A stretch of DNA of 46,095 nt from NCBI RefSeq assembly GCF_000731795.2, contig NZ_JGVK01000033.1:1-46095 (forward strand). Direction: 5' to 3'. A program made the translations under genes and the position numbers. Below the pieces are notes generated by a model, which saw only the letters and a program-made list of their open reading frames with translations, searched no databases and had not been told where the DNA came from. Within the stretch, counting starts at the first letter, position 1, and each line of letters opens with the position of its first letter. Positions 1 through 10,646 of the stretch are shown here, one piece after another. The DNA comes from Candidatus Photodesmus blepharonis. GTDB lineage: Bacteria; Pseudomonadota; Gammaproteobacteria; Enterobacterales; Vibrionaceae.

Positions 1-129
1 GCTTTCCTCTCAAAGCGAACGGTCATTCTAGCGAGATAAGGTTTTGTGTCAAATACTTTTTTACATATAAAAAATTAACCGCATTTCGATAACCTAATTT
101 GTCAAAAAGCACTATATTCGCTGAAAACA

Positions 130-215
130 TGGTGCCGGTGAGCGGATTTGAACCGCTAAGCACTAAGGCAACGGATTTTGAATCCGTCGTGTATACCAAA
201 TTTCACCACACCGGC
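130..215 (-). tRNA. tRNA-Leu (anticodon CAA)
   Basis: Read on the minus strand this is an 86-base class II tRNA. The 7-bp acceptor stem pairs GCCGGTG with CACCGGC, the discriminator is A, and CCA is encoded. The anticodon stem ACGGA/TCCGT closes the loop TTCAAAA, giving anticodon CAA, which decodes UUG. The long variable arm expected of tRNA-Leu lies between the anticodon and T arms, and the T loop carries TTCAAAT. A good promoter lies just upstream. No other gene is visible in bases 1-129 downstream of it. Confidence 0.96.
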
Positions 216-234
216 AACTTTTTACTCGGATGCT

Positions 235-262
235 ATTATACCCAAAGAGTTTTCACATACAA
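235..262 (-). promoter_or_regulatory. Sigma-70 promoter for tRNA-Leu
   Basis: On the minus strand a perfect -10 box TATAAT (235-240) is preceded, after 16 bases, by TTGTAT (257-262), which matches the -35 consensus at only three positions. Transcription would start near base 228, about a dozen bases before the mature tRNA end at 215. The position and the perfect -10 make this likely. It was judged by eye. Confidence 0.6.
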
Positions 263-375
263 GTAAGTAAAAGTCCTAAAATCTTCTTTTTAATATTCTT
301 AATTTCTTGTAAAGTGAATGCGCGCTTTTTAATATTCAATATCAGCTATTTTTTCACAAAAATAATAAACACCTG

Positions 376-858
376 ATGACTCATTTAAGCTCTTTCTCTC
401 ATGCAAGTCTAACCCGTCGCCTTGGAGCTCTTTTTTATGATTTTCTCCTTATCATCTCTATTGAAATCATGGCAGCTGGCATTATAGTCGCAGTCATTTC
501 CGCACTTAATACCATGGAACTATTAAGCTATGATAAATATCGTGATGCTGCAGGCTTGCTTAGCGAACACCCTTTATTAAGTCAACTTTTTACTTTTTAT
601 CTAGCAATAATTTGGATCTATTTTTTTGTTTTCTTTTGGACACAAGCAGGACAAACTTTAGGTATGCGTGCCTGGAAACTACATATACGCAATGCAAAAA
701 ATGGTAACCCTATTACAGTAACACAAGCTCTGATCCGCTTAAGTACTTCTCTCTTTGGTTTAGCGAACCTAACAATCCTTTTCAATTCTCAAAAACAACC
801 CTGTCATGATATTTGGTCAAAAACTAAAATTGTTGTTTTAAACGATAACTCTGTCTAA
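376..858 (+). CDS. RDD-family membrane protein
   Basis: A 160-residue protein that begins with the RDD-type signature (SLTRRLGALFYDFLLI, Arg-Arg and Asp around residues 13-22) and has three hydrophobic segments near residues 21-45, 70-90 and 115-130. This fits the small RDD family of inner-membrane proteins, whose biochemical role is generally unknown; some relatives have been linked to ion exchange. It converges on lptG, as I recall from related marine gammaproteobacteria. The ATG start has no strong ribosome-binding site. The family call is firm, and no function can be assigned. Confidence 0.8.
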   Translation: MTHLSSFSHASLTRRLGALFYDFLLIISIEIMAAGIIVAVISALNTMELLSYDKYRDAAGLLSEHPLLSQLFTFYLAIIWIYFFVFFWTQAGQTLGMRAWKLHIRNAKNGNPITVTQALIRLSTSLFGLANLTILFNSQKQPCHDIWSKTKIVVLNDNSV

Positions 859-954
859 ATAACAGTACCCAAATGATTCCTAGGAGCGATTATATTAATC
901 TATACCAACATCAGCAGTTTTAGTAAAAGTTTAACTCTAATCTTTGCCTTGCAA

Positions 955-2025
955 TTACAGCTTTCGTTGTAAAAAAAATACTGCCGTAAACAAAAAAACA
1001 ATACTAGGAGTAATTGCTCCTAAAACTGGCGGTATGCCGTAAACTAAACTCATCGGACCAAAAAATTCATTACAAATATAGAAAATAAACCCTGCAACTA
1101 CACCATACAAAATTCTGGAACCCATAGCTGCACCACGTAACGGGCCAAAAATAAATGATACTGCCATTAACATCATTACTGCTACAGAAAAAGGCTCTAT
1201 GCTTTTACGCCACAAAGCTAATTGATAGCGCGATGAATCTTGTTCTGATGCTTCTAGATAGATGATATAATCATATAAACCACTTAGAGATAATTCTTCA
1301 GGTTTTACTGTTACTACAGCTAATTTATCAGGTGAAAGAGATGTTTTCCAACGATAAGTCGGCAGTATTTTTTTTGAAATTTCAATGCTATTACGCAGAT
1401 CAGTAATTTGAACATTTTTCATTTCCCATTCATTATTGGTAATAAAGTTTACCTCTTTTGAATGTATAACTAACTCAAGATTTTTCTCATTATCGAAACA
1501 CCACATACTTAGATTATAAATTTTTTCGTTTTCCACTTTACCCATAAAAATAAAATCGTTGCTATCACGAGCCCAAACTCCGATCCGAAATGAAATCAAG
1601 TTACCACCAGAGATAGCAATAGATCTTAAATCACGCGCCATTTTTTGCGCTTGCGGTGCCCCCCATTCACCAAGCAAAGTTACAATAATCATTAATGGTA
1701 CAGCAGTTTTAAGTACAGAAAAACCAATACTGAGCTTTGAAAAACCCACAACCTGCATCACTACTAGCTCGGAATTTTCTGCTAAAACACTAAGACCGAT
1801 TAATCCTCCTACTAAGGCTGCCATTGGAAAAACAATTTCTAAATCACGAGGAATGCTGAGTGCTACGAAAAATAAAGCCTGTAATAAATCATAAGTACCA
1901 TCACCTACTTTTCTTAATTGTTCTATATATTTGATAATACTAGACAAACTAACGAAAGTAATTAATACAAGCGAAATAGTCAACATTATTGTTCTAGCAA
2001 TATATAAATCTAAAATTTTAAACAC
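955..2025 (-). CDS. lptG: LPS export ABC transporter permease LptG
   Basis: A 356-residue inner-membrane protein matching LptG in length (E. coli about 360). It has hydrophobic segments at the N-terminus (residues 12-35, 60-85, 100-120) and a C-terminal cluster (about 275-352) around a periplasmic beta-jellyroll region. With LptF and two copies of LptB it forms the LptB2FG transporter that extracts lipopolysaccharide from the inner membrane and passes it to LptC. The start is GTG, and its first G is the last base of the lptF TAG stop, so translation is coupled. Partner genes lptA, lptB, lptC and lptD all lie elsewhere in this window. Confidence 0.95.
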   Translation of the reverse strand: MFKILDLYIARTIMLTISLVLITFVSLSSIIKYIEQLRKVGDGTYDLLQALFFVALSIPRDLEIVFPMAALVGGLIGLSVLAENSELVVMQVVGFSKLSIGFSVLKTAVPLMIIVTLLGEWGAPQAQKMARDLRSIAISGGNLISFRIGVWARDSNDFIFMGKVENEKIYNLSMWCFDNEKNLELVIHSKEVNFITNNEWEMKNVQITDLRNSIEISKKILPTYRWKTSLSPDKLAVVTVKPEELSLSGLYDYIIYLEASEQDSSRYQLALWRKSIEPFSVAVMMLMAVSFIFGPLRGAAMGSRILYGVVAGFIFYICNEFFGPMSLVYGIPPVLGAITPSIVFLFTAVFFLQRKL

Positions 2026-3128
2026 TAATTCGCTATCCTCTTGTATCTTATTTTATCTTTAAATTTTCTAACTGGTGTACTGTCTAAAATATTTATCCCT
2101 ACGGCAGCAATGAAAAGTATTATATTAACTGGCCACATACCAATAAAACTAAAAATAGAACTATCTTCGATTGCTGATTTAATGGCACTAATCGACAAAA
2201 AATAAGCTAAATAAACTAGTATAGCTGGTCCGATTTTGCCAAAGCGTCCCTGCCTTGAATTTACTGTTGCTAAAGGTACAACTAATATTGTCAATAATGG
2301 AATAGATAACACTAATGATATACGCCACTGTAACTCAGCTCGAGCTTGAGCAACAGGGTTAGAAAGAAGCTCTAGTGTAGGAATAGCTTCCCAAGCTCTT
2401 CCTTTCCGTTTGGTACCACGCTGTCCTATTACCCCTTCGTATTCATCAAACTTAGTAATCCGATAATCAACACGAGTTGGTACACCTTCATAACGTCTGC
2501 CTTGATACATAGTGATCACCTGCCGACCATCGCTGGTAATTTTAATATCACCTGAGTTGGAAAAAAGTATACTTGGTAAAGTAGAGTTTTTAGGACGTAT
2601 TTGCGCGATAAAAACATTTTTTAATTTTTTCTCTTGAATCTCATCAATAAAAATAACAGAGGAACCATCAGGTGTACGATGAAAACTACCTTTTTTTACT
2701 AAATCTACGTTATTTTCTGACGCTAGTTGTTCCATTAACTGTGCTTCCTTATCTGCACTCCAGGGTGCTAACCAAAATGAGTTAAACGCAGCGACACTAG
2801 CAGTAATGACTGCTAAATATAACGCAGCACGCATTAAAAATGCATTCCCAATACCTGTTGCATTCATGACAGTAATTTCACTTTCAGCATACAAACGACC
2901 AAAAGTTAATAAAATACCTATATACAAACTAAGGGGTAACATCAATAATCCCATCGCTGGTATGCTAAAGCTAATAATTGACAAAACCATTTTCGCAGGA
3001 ATTTCTCCATCAGACACCGATGCCAAAGCTCTTATAAATTTTTGACTTAAAAACACCAAAAAAAATACGAAAAATATTGCAAACTGACTCTTGAGCGTCT
3101 CATAGATCAAATATCTAATAATAATCAC
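2025..3128 (-). CDS. lptF: LPS export ABC transporter permease LptF
   Basis: A 367-residue protein whose N-terminus (MIIIRYLIYETLKSQ) closely resembles E. coli LptF. The motif SEITVMNATGI lies in the cytoplasmic coupling region. Transmembrane segments flank a periplasmic jellyroll domain, as in LptG. It is the second half of the LptB2FG lipopolysaccharide extraction machine in the inner membrane. The start codon is GTG at 3128, and no in-frame ATG lies nearby. It shares one base with lptG and is divergent from pepA across about 200 bases that should carry both promoters. Confidence 0.96.
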   Translation of the reverse strand: MIIIRYLIYETLKSQFAIFFVFFLVFLSQKFIRALASVSDGEIPAKMVLSIISFSIPAMGLLMLPLSLYIGILLTFGRLYAESEITVMNATGIGNAFLMRAALYLAVITASVAAFNSFWLAPWSADKEAQLMEQLASENNVDLVKKGSFHRTPDGSSVIFIDEIQEKKLKNVFIAQIRPKNSTLPSILFSNSGDIKITSDGRQVITMYQGRRYEGVPTRVDYRITKFDEYEGVIGQRGTKRKGRAWEAIPTLELLSNPVAQARAELQWRISLVLSIPLLTILVVPLATVNSRQGRFGKIGPAILVYLAYFLSISAIKSAIEDSSIFSFIGMWPVNIILFIAAVGINILDSTPVRKFKDKIRYKRIAN

Positions 3129-3187
3129 ACTAAAATTTCCTATACAAAACTTGTTTTTTTATTTGAATCAATATACTTTATTTAGGC

Positions 3188-3216
3188 TTTACATTTTAAA
3201 AATAACTCACTATGTT
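3188..3216 (+). promoter_or_regulatory. Candidate pepA promoter
   Basis: TTTACA (3188-3193), a 17-base spacer and TATGTT (3211-3216) resemble a sigma-70 promoter facing pepA within the lptF/pepA divergent region. The -35 differs from consensus at one base and the -10 at two. In an AT-rich sequence such matches arise by chance, so this is tentative. Confidence 0.35.
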
Positions 3217-3329
3217 GTTGTTTGACTCATTTAAAGTTGGCTCTTACGCTAAGCTAAGAATGCAACAAATGAATGAATCTTGTCTAACACTTAGTTCTTT
3301 TCCTTAATCATAGTATCTTAGGAGTACGC

Positions 3330-4841
3330 ATGGAGTTTAGTGTAAAAAGTGGCAGCCCAGAAAAACAACGTAGCGCGTGTATTGTTATTGGGGTATTTGA
3401 ACCACGTCGCCTTTCTCCGGTAGCTGAACAATTAGATAAAATTAGTAATGGCTACCTTAGCTCGCTACTTCGCCGTGGTGATTTAGAAGGTAAATCAGGA
3501 CAAATGTTACTTTTACATCAAGTACCAGGTGTGCTTTCAGAGCGTGTTTTACTTGTTGGTTGTGGTAAAGAACGTGAACTTGGAGATCGTCAATATAAAG
3601 AAATTGTTCAAAAAACCATTAGTACGTTGAATGAAACGGGCTCTATGGAAGCCGTATGTTTTCTTACTGAGTTACATGTTAAAAGTCGTAATACATATTG
3701 GAAAGTTCGTCAAGCAGTTGAAGCAACCATAGACGGCCTTTATACTTTTGAGCAATTCAAAAGCACTAAACCAGAAACTCGTCGTCCATTACGTAAACTA
3801 GTTTTCAATGTACCTACCCGTCGTGAATTAAACCAAGGTGAAAAAGCGGTTTTTCATGGTCTTGCTGTTGCATCCGGTGTTAAAGCATCAAAAGATATTG
3901 GAAATATGCCACCAAATATCGCTAATCCAGCTTACCTGGCACGCCAAGCGTCTAATTTAGCTAATAGTTATGAAACTATCACTACGACAGTTGTTGATGA
4001 AGAAGAAATGGAAAAATTGGGCATGTCTTCGTATCTTGCAGTAGGTCGCGGATCCAAGAATAAATCTGTAATGTCTGTCATAGAGTATAAAGGTAGCCTA
4101 GCTAACGATATCAAACCAATTGTCTTGGTAGGGAAGGGACTTACCTTCGATTCAGGGGGTATTTCCCTTAAACCAAGTAGTAACATGGACGAAATGAAGT
4201 ACGACGTTTGCGGTGCAGCATCCGTTTTTGGCATAATGAAAGCGTTAGCCAAACTAGGCTTACCAATTAATGTTGTGGGTGTTCTCGCTGGTTGCGAAAA
4301 CATGCCTGGCAGTAATGCCTACCGTCCAGGTGATATTTTGGATACTATGTCAGGCCAAACAGTCGAAGTATTAAATACAGATGCCGAAGGACGCTTAGTG
4401 CTTTGTGAGGTCTTAACCTATGTTGAACGTTTTAGGCCTGACTGCGTGATAGATATTGCAACTCTGACAGGTGCATGTGTTGTCGCACTTGGGCACCATA
4501 TTAGTGGAATAATGTCAAATCACAATCCTCTTTCTCATGAACTGATCAATGCATCTGAACAAGCAAGCGATCGTGCATGGCGATTGCCTATGACAGATGA
4601 ATACCATGAACAACTGAAGAGCCCATTTGCCGATATAGCAAATGTTGGTGGCCCTTCAGCTGGTGCAATCACAGCTGGCTGTTTTTTGTCTAAGTTTGCT
4701 AAAAAATACAATTGGGCACACATTGACATTGCAGGAACGGCTTGGAAATCATCAAAGTTAACAAAAGGTTCAACAGGTCGCCCAGTCTCAATGCTTGTCC
4801 AATTTTTATTGAATCGTAGCGAACAAGACGTAGAAGAGTAG
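3330..4841 (+). CDS. pepA: Leucyl aminopeptidase PepA (M17 family)
   Basis: A 503-residue cytosolic enzyme with an N-terminal domain (about 1-165) and a catalytic M17 domain. The metal-binding and catalytic motifs are intact: [10 protein letters not shown] with Lys and Asp, the downstream [10 protein letters not shown], and the M17 signature NTDAEGR at residues 349-355. It removes N-terminal amino acids from peptides using two metal ions. In relatives PepA also binds DNA as an accessory factor in XerCD recombination and as a repressor. The start at 3330 follows a GGAG ribosome-binding site. In Vibrio it is followed by holC, which is absent here. Confidence 0.97.
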   Translation: MEFSVKSGSPEKQRSACIVIGVFEPRRLSPVAEQLDKISNGYLSSLLRRGDLEGKSGQMLLLHQVPGVLSERVLLVGCGKERELGDRQYKEIVQKTISTLNETGSMEAVCFLTELHVKSRNTYWKVRQAVEATIDGLYTFEQFKSTKPETRRPLRKLVFNVPTRRELNQGEKAVFHGLAVASGVKASKDIGNMPPNIANPAYLARQASNLANSYETITTTVVDEEEMEKLGMSSYLAVGRGSKNKSVMSVIEYKGSLANDIKPIVLVGKGLTFDSGGISLKPSSNMDEMKYDVCGAASVFGIMKALAKLGLPINVVGVLAGCENMPGSNAYRPGDILDTMSGQTVEVLNTDAEGRLVLCEVLTYVERFRPDCVIDIATLTGACVVALGHHISGIMSNHNPLSHELINASEQASDRAWRLPMTDEYHEQLKSPFADIANVGGPSAGAITAGCFLSKFAKKYNWAHIDIAGTAWKSSKLTKGSTGRPVSMLVQFLLNRSEQDVEE

Positions 4842-5148
4842 ATCTCGGTTTTAAAACAGTACTAGCAAGTCTATTTTGTTTCGTTGTATTCCATAATTGA
4901 TATTGTCGCTGCTTCTTTTATAGTTATGAAGATCAAATTTTTTTGAAATATCTAACTGAAAGTTAGACAATTCAAACTTAGTTGTTTTAACAACCTCAAG
5001 ATTTGAATTTAAGAATACTTGTTGGTTTATGCAACTATCGTCTAACATAACGAATTTGTTTGCTGTGTCTGCAATCTGAACAATCAAACGATAGTAATCT
5101 CATACCTACAATCCAAATTTAAACTCAACTAACCATTTTAAGAACACT
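4842..5148 (+). other. Gene-free gap where holC is expected
   Basis: The order pepA-holC-valS is standard in related bacteria. These 307 bases contain no recognisable DNA polymerase III chi subunit: the plus-strand frames are broken by stops and show no HolC motif. A 78-codon open frame on the minus strand (4851-5087, TTG start) resembles nothing I know. The segment probably holds decayed sequence plus the valS promoter and leader. Confidence 0.5.
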
Positions 5149-8010
5149 ATGGAAAAGACATATAAACCAGAAAAAATAGAGCAAATCATATATCAAATTT
5201 GGGAAGAAAAAGGCTACTTTAAAGCAAACTATAATACATTTAAAACAGCTTATAGTATTATGATTCCACCGCCAAATATTACAGGTAATTTACATATGGG
5301 TCATGCCTTTCAAACTACTATTATGGATACACTCATCCGCTTTGAACGTATGAAAGGAAAAAATGTCTTATGGCAAGTAGGAAGCGACCATGCTGGTATT
5401 GCTACTCAGATGATTGTTGAGCGCAACATTGAAAAAGAAGGCAAGACTAAACATTGTTTTGGTCGCGACGGTTTTATTGATAAAATTTGGGAATGGAAGA
5501 GAAAATCTGGCGGAAATATTACACAACAGCTACGCCGTCTTGGCGCTTCCGTAGACTGGGATCGTGAGCGTTTTACTATGGACGATGGTTTCTCTTCTGC
5601 TACTCAAGAGGCATTCATACGTCTTTATGAAGAAAACCTGCTTTATCGTAGCAAAAGCTTAGTTAATTGGGATCCCAAACTTTGCACCGCAATTTCTGAT
5701 CTTGAAGTTGAAAACAAGAACATGAAAGGCTACATGTATTACCTTCGTTACCCATTGTTCAACGGCGCAAAAACGCTGGATAATAAAAACTACATTGTTG
5801 TCGCAACAACTCGACCAGAGACCATTCTTGGTGATACAGCCATTGCAATCAATCCAAAAGATTCCCGCTACAATTCTTTAATCGGAAAAAGAGTTCTGCT
5901 TCCGGTAGTCAATCGATTAATTCCGATAATCGGTGATACTCACGCTAATGCAGAAAAAGGTACGGGTTGCGTAAAAATTACACCAGCGCATGACTTTGAT
6001 GATTATGAGGTTGGCAAACGCCATAACTTACCGATGATCAATATCCTAACTTACAATGCTACAATCTGCGATTCAGCTGAAATTTTTACAACTAACGGCG
6101 AGAAAAGTAACATATATAGTACGAAACTTCCTAAAAAATATCATGGTATGGATCGTTTCGTTGCACGAAAAAACATCATTGCTGAATTCAAAAATTTAGG
6201 CATGCTCGACAAAATTAAAGAACACTATCTAACTCTTCCTTATGGTGATCGCAGCGCTGTAATTATCGAACCAAGACTCACTGATCAATGGTACATTCGT
6301 ACGAAATTACTTTCGGAACCTGCTATTAAAGCAGTAAAAAATAAAAAGATTCAATTCATTCCAAAACAATACGAAAACATGTACTTCTCCTGGATGCACA
6401 ATGTTCAGGATTGGTGCATTTCTCGTCAACTTTGGTGGGGGCATCGTATCCCAGTATGGTATGATAAAGAAGGTAGAATCTATGTAGGTCGTAGCGAAAA
6501 AGAAGTACGTAGAAAAAACAACATAGCTCCAAGTATATCTTTAAATCAAGATAGTGATGTCCTTGATACCTGGTTCTCATCCGCTCTTTGGACATTCGCT
6601 ACTCAGGGATGGCCAGACAACACCAAAGCTTTAAAAATCTTCCATCCCTCAAATGTTTTAGTATCTGGCTTCGATATCATTTTTTTCTGGGTTGCCCGTA
6701 TGATTATGATGACTATGCATTTTATTAAAGATCAAGATAAAAAACCGCAAATACCATTCAAAAAAGTTTATATGACAGGTCTACTCCGCGATGAGAATGG
6801 TAATAAAATGTCCAAATCAAAAGGTAACATTATTGATCCAATCGATATAATCGATGGCATTGATCTAGAATCTCTCGTTAAAAAACGTTGTAATGACATG
6901 ATGCAACCAAAATTAGCAAAAAAAATTGAAGAAAATACACGTACAAACTTCAAAAATGGTATTAAACCCTACGGCACTGATGCACTACGTTTTACTCTTG
7001 CAGCAATGGCTTCTACAGGGCGAGACATCAATTGGAATATAAAACGTCTTGAGGGCTACCGAAATTTTTGTAATAAGCTCTGGAATGCAAGCCGTTACGT
7101 TCTAATGAATACACAACATCAAGATTGCGGTTCTGAATCGACTATGCAGCTTGTATATTCATTAACTGATAAATGGATTCAATCTCAATTTGAACTGACT
7201 GTACAAAAAATTAATGCCTACTTAAATAACTACCGTTTAGACATGGCAGCAAAGGCTATCTATGAATTCATATGGAACCAATTCTGTGATTGGTATCTTG
7301 AACTGACTAAACCAATTCTACATAAAGGTACAGAAATACAACAACGTGCCACACGTAACACATTAATTACAGTACTAGAAAAAACACTTCGTCTTGCACA
7401 TCCAATTATCCCGTATATCACTGAATCTATTTGGCAAAATGTCAAACCTCTATTAAAAGAAATTAAAGGCGACACTATTATGTTGCAATCTTTTCCTCAG
7501 TACAATCGAACTAACTTCAACCAGAGTGCTCTAAATAATATCGAGTGGGTAAAAATGTTCATTACTAGTGTTCGAAACCTGCGTTCAGAATATAATATCG
7601 CACCGGCTAAACCATTAAGTGTAATGTTGATATTAAATAAGCAATGTTCAATTGATTTTGAAACAAACCGTGAAATTTTAATATCACTTGCTAAACTAGA
7701 TCACATAAAACTTGTAACCAAAATGGATCAGCTTCCTCCATGTGCAACAGTGCTTATTGATAAAGCCGAATTATTGATTCCTATGACAGGTCTTATCAAT
7801 ACACGCTTAGAACTTAATCGTTTAGAAAATGAAACAAGGAGGATTCAAAATGAAATAAAGCGTGTTCTAAATAAATTAAATAACGAAAATTTCGTTAGTA
7901 GAGCACCAAAAAAAATTGTAGAAAAAGAACAAAAAAAACTTGAAAGTTATAGGGAAAAACTAATGAAACTTGAAAAACAAAAAACAACTGTTAAAAGTAT
8001 CGTAAAATAA
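5149..8010 (+). CDS. valS: Valyl-tRNA synthetase
   Basis: A 953-residue class I aminoacyl-tRNA synthetase, the usual length for the family. The HIGH-type motif is HMGH at residues 49-52 and the KMSKS loop is at residues 553-557. Between them lies the CP1 editing domain, with conserved stretches such as [15 protein letters not shown] that hydrolyse Thr-tRNA(Val). The [11 protein letters not shown] motif, an anticodon-binding helical domain and a charged C-terminal coiled coil (about 885-945) follow. It charges tRNA(Val) in the cytoplasm and is essential. There are no internal stops or frameshifts. Confidence 0.98.
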   Translation: MEKTYKPEKIEQIIYQIWEEKGYFKANYNTFKTAYSIMIPPPNITGNLHMGHAFQTTIMDTLIRFERMKGKNVLWQVGSDHAGIATQMIVERNIEKEGKTKHCFGRDGFIDKIWEWKRKSGGNITQQLRRLGASVDWDRERFTMDDGFSSATQEAFIRLYEENLLYRSKSLVNWDPKLCTAISDLEVENKNMKGYMYYLRYPLFNGAKTLDNKNYIVVATTRPETILGDTAIAINPKDSRYNSLIGKRVLLPVVNRLIPIIGDTHANAEKGTGCVKITPAHDFDDYEVGKRHNLPMINILTYNATICDSAEIFTTNGEKSNIYSTKLPKKYHGMDRFVARKNIIAEFKNLGMLDKIKEHYLTLPYGDRSAVIIEPRLTDQWYIRTKLLSEPAIKAVKNKKIQFIPKQYENMYFSWMHNVQDWCISRQLWWGHRIPVWYDKEGRIYVGRSEKEVRRKNNIAPSISLNQDSDVLDTWFSSALWTFATQGWPDNTKALKIFHPSNVLVSGFDIIFFWVARMIMMTMHFIKDQDKKPQIPFKKVYMTGLLRDENGNKMSKSKGNIIDPIDIIDGIDLESLVKKRCNDMMQPKLAKKIEENTRTNFKNGIKPYGTDALRFTLAAMASTGRDINWNIKRLEGYRNFCNKLWNASRYVLMNTQHQDCGSESTMQLVYSLTDKWIQSQFELTVQKINAYLNNYRLDMAAKAIYEFIWNQFCDWYLELTKPILHKGTEIQQRATRNTLITVLEKTLRLAHPIIPYITESIWQNVKPLLKEIKGDTIMLQSFPQYNRTNFNQSALNNIEWVKMFITSVRNLRSEYNIAPAKPLSVMLILNKQCSIDFETNREILISLAKLDHIKLVTKMDQLPPCATVLIDKAELLIPMTGLINTRLELNRLENETRRIQNEIKRVLNKLNNENFVSRAPKKIVEKEQKKLESYREKLMKLEKQKTTVKSIVK

Positions 8011-8266
8011 GTCATCCAAAAGATGTATACGGATATTTCGATTTCTTATTGGATAATACGATAGCAACCTATCCTTAGGTAAGGTGATACTGTATGTAAA
8101 GTTACAATTTGACTGTTTTTGTATTTCAATCTCTAATCTATAAAAAACATTTCGTAGAAATTACAGATTGTTTATGTGGCTTTCATTCCCATTATGATAG
8201 CAATAGTTCTATTAGTATCCACTTTTTTGTCTCTTTATAAACGACAATTCAACAGGATAGTACAAC

Positions 8267-10603
8267 TTGATTTCACGTTTCCTATTAACTATTTTAACCA
8301 TTTTAACTATTCCTCAAATTCAAGCAAAGTTAATGTTAGGTGATGATAACGAACAAAAAATATTTTCCATGGAGGAATGCTTAATAAATGAATCAGAGCC
8401 AAAAAATATCAATGAATTACCCATTAACATCGAAGCAGATTCGTTAGAGTCTATAAATGGCGAGACGGTTACCTACAATGGTAATGTTGTGATAGTACAA
8501 GGTAAAAAACGTATTCAAGCAGATAGCGTCACACTGCACCAAAAAGACAATATCGTTATTGCAGAAGGCAACGTACACGTCAGTGATGGTGAACTCAAAA
8601 CGGTCTCTAGTAAAGTAACTAATCATCTCAATACCAACTTTATGTTTATAGAAAACACCAAATACAGTTTTTTGTGTCAACCAGGACGTGGAGAAGCAGT
8701 TAATATCTCCAAAACAGAAAAAACTATTTACCAAATTGAAGATGGCTTTATTACTTCCTGCTCGCTAAATTCTAATGCTTGGCGTATAAGATCATCAAAA
8801 ATTAATATTAATCCGAATAAGAAAGAAGTTACTTTCTATAACCCTCGCTTTGAAATTAGAAATCTGCCTATTTTTTACCTTCCACTTTTAACTATTCCAA
8901 TCGGAGATACACGCAAAACAGGATTTTTATATCCAACGGTTTCTTATAGTTCAAGTAATGGATTTAAAACAGAGGTACCCATATACTGGAATCTTGCCCC
9001 AAACTACGACTTAAAAACCATATTCAAATATATGCAAGAACGTGATTTTCAAATCAACAGTAAATTTCGTTACTTATCTAGTTTTGGCTCAGGTAGTATA
9101 GATTCAGAATTTTTCCCCAATGATAAAAAATATCTGAATAAGAGAAAACGTTGGGGATTTCAATATAAGCACAATGGAATTTTTCAAGAAACTTGGAAGT
9201 TTAAAGTCGATTACTCAAAAGTAGGTGATATTACTTATTTCACTGACATAGATTCAAGTGTTGGCAACCGAAAAGATGGTCAACTAACTCAAGAAACTGA
9301 AGTAACATACCGTTCTGACAATTGGGATGTGTCCATTCTAGTACGTGATTTTCAAACACTTACGGAAAATAGTACACCATACCGTTTGATACCTCAATTT
9401 CAATTCCATTACTATACTCCTGCTCTAATGAAATACTTAGACTTTGATCTAATTAGTCACATATCACGCTTTGATACTGATGATGAAAAAAAACCCTCAT
9501 CCATCCGTATACACATTGAACCAGGATTCACCATTCCAATTGCTAATACATGGGGTGTTTGGACGACTGAAGCTCGCTTGCTGGGAACATTTTATCAAGA
9601 AAAAAATAATTCGCTTGCAAACTCTAATTCTGAGGAAAATATCATACGAATAATCCCAGAATTGAGTACACACGCTAGTATTACATTTGAACGAGATAAC
9701 AAAATTTTCAGTGGCTATACTCAAACATTAGAACCACAAGTTCAATATTTATACGTACCGAAAAAAGAACAATCAAATATAGTTAAATATGATACCGCTC
9801 TTCTTCAAACGGATTACTATAATTTTTTTAGCAAGAGAAAATTCAGCAGTGTTGATGAAATAGCTGGAGCTAATAAGTTTAGTTATAGCGCTTCTTCTCG
9901 ATTTTTTGATGTCTTTCACAAAGAACGCCTTAATATTTCTTTTGGCCAAGTGTTTTATCTAGAACAAAATTCCGAAAAATCACACAACCCTAATCAAAAT
10001 TCAGCAATTTCTAATTATTCTGCTTGGGCTATTGAAACGAATTTCAATTATGATGATTATTTTTTTTATCATGGTGGTATTCAATACGATGTTGATACTA
10101 ATGAGGTACAATTAGGTAACAGTACTTTAGAATATCGCTTTAACAGTGGTTACTTGCAGACCAACTACCGCTATGTTAGCCAAAATTACATTGAAAAAAA
10201 TCTTAGTTACTCTGAAAAACAACTTAGTGAAATCGCTAAATCTGGAATATCACAATTAGGTCTATTTGGACAGTACCAAATAAATTCTAAATGGCGAACC
10301 AATGTACAATACTTTTATGATCTTACAACTAGCCAAGAATTAGAATGGCTGGCTAGTCTAGGGTATCAATCAAACTGTTGGTATATTGGCTTGACGTACA
10401 GCAATCAGTTTCGCGGTTGGGAAGATAAAAATAACTGGCTTATCAATTATCCAAACCTTACCCCTATATACGAAAATAATTTTAGCATTAACTTTGGTAT
10501 TACAGGTTTTGGTACAAATATAGGTTCTGATTCAGGAATCATAGGTATCGATAATGCAGATAACACATTAAAATATGCTCGACCATTCCTGTTAAATAAC
10601 TAG
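8267..10603 (+). CDS. lptD: LPS-assembly outer-membrane protein LptD
   Basis: A 778-residue outer-membrane beta-barrel that, with lipoprotein LptE (not in this window), inserts lipopolysaccharide into the outer leaflet. Start: I accept TTG at 8267 because it gives a signal peptide (MISRFLLTILTILTIPQIQA) and follows AGGATA with good spacing; the next ATG would remove the signal. An N-terminal OstA-like jellyroll (about 50-165) precedes the barrel, with the conserved YWNLAPNYD stretch. Cysteines are at 38, 137, 165 and 704. E. coli has a Cys-Cys pair near the C-terminus, whereas only Cys704 is present here. The 256 bases upstream show nothing recognisable. Confidence 0.95.
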   Translation: MISRFLLTILTILTIPQIQAKLMLGDDNEQKIFSMEECLINESEPKNINELPINIEADSLESINGETVTYNGNVVIVQGKKRIQADSVTLHQKDNIVIAEGNVHVSDGELKTVSSKVTNHLNTNFMFIENTKYSFLCQPGRGEAVNISKTEKTIYQIEDGFITSCSLNSNAWRIRSSKININPNKKEVTFYNPRFEIRNLPIFYLPLLTIPIGDTRKTGFLYPTVSYSSSNGFKTEVPIYWNLAPNYDLKTIFKYMQERDFQINSKFRYLSSFGSGSIDSEFFPNDKKYLNKRKRWGFQYKHNGIFQETWKFKVDYSKVGDITYFTDIDSSVGNRKDGQLTQETEVTYRSDNWDVSILVRDFQTLTENSTPYRLIPQFQFHYYTPALMKYLDFDLISHISRFDTDDEKKPSSIRIHIEPGFTIPIANTWGVWTTEARLLGTFYQEKNNSLANSNSEENIIRIIPELSTHASITFERDNKIFSGYTQTLEPQVQYLYVPKKEQSNIVKYDTALLQTDYYNFFSKRKFSSVDEIAGANKFSYSASSRFFDVFHKERLNISFGQVFYLEQNSEKSHNPNQNSAISNYSAWAIETNFNYDDYFFYHGGIQYDVDTNEVQLGNSTLEYRFNSGYLQTNYRYVSQNYIEKNLSYSEKQLSEIAKSGISQLGLFGQYQINSKWRTNVQYFYDLTTSQELEWLASLGYQSNCWYIGLTYSNQFRGWEDKNNWLINYPNLTPIYENNFSINFGITGFGTNIGSDSGIIGIDNADNTLKYARPFLLNN

Positions 10604-10646
10604 TTTTTACACTTTATCAATTATTGAGACTTTAATAGGATGCTCA

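Noticed and set aside
4851..5087. Minus-strand 78-codon open frame between pepA and valS
   Set aside because: TTG start, no recognised motif, and within chance for AT-rich sequence; not listed as a gene.
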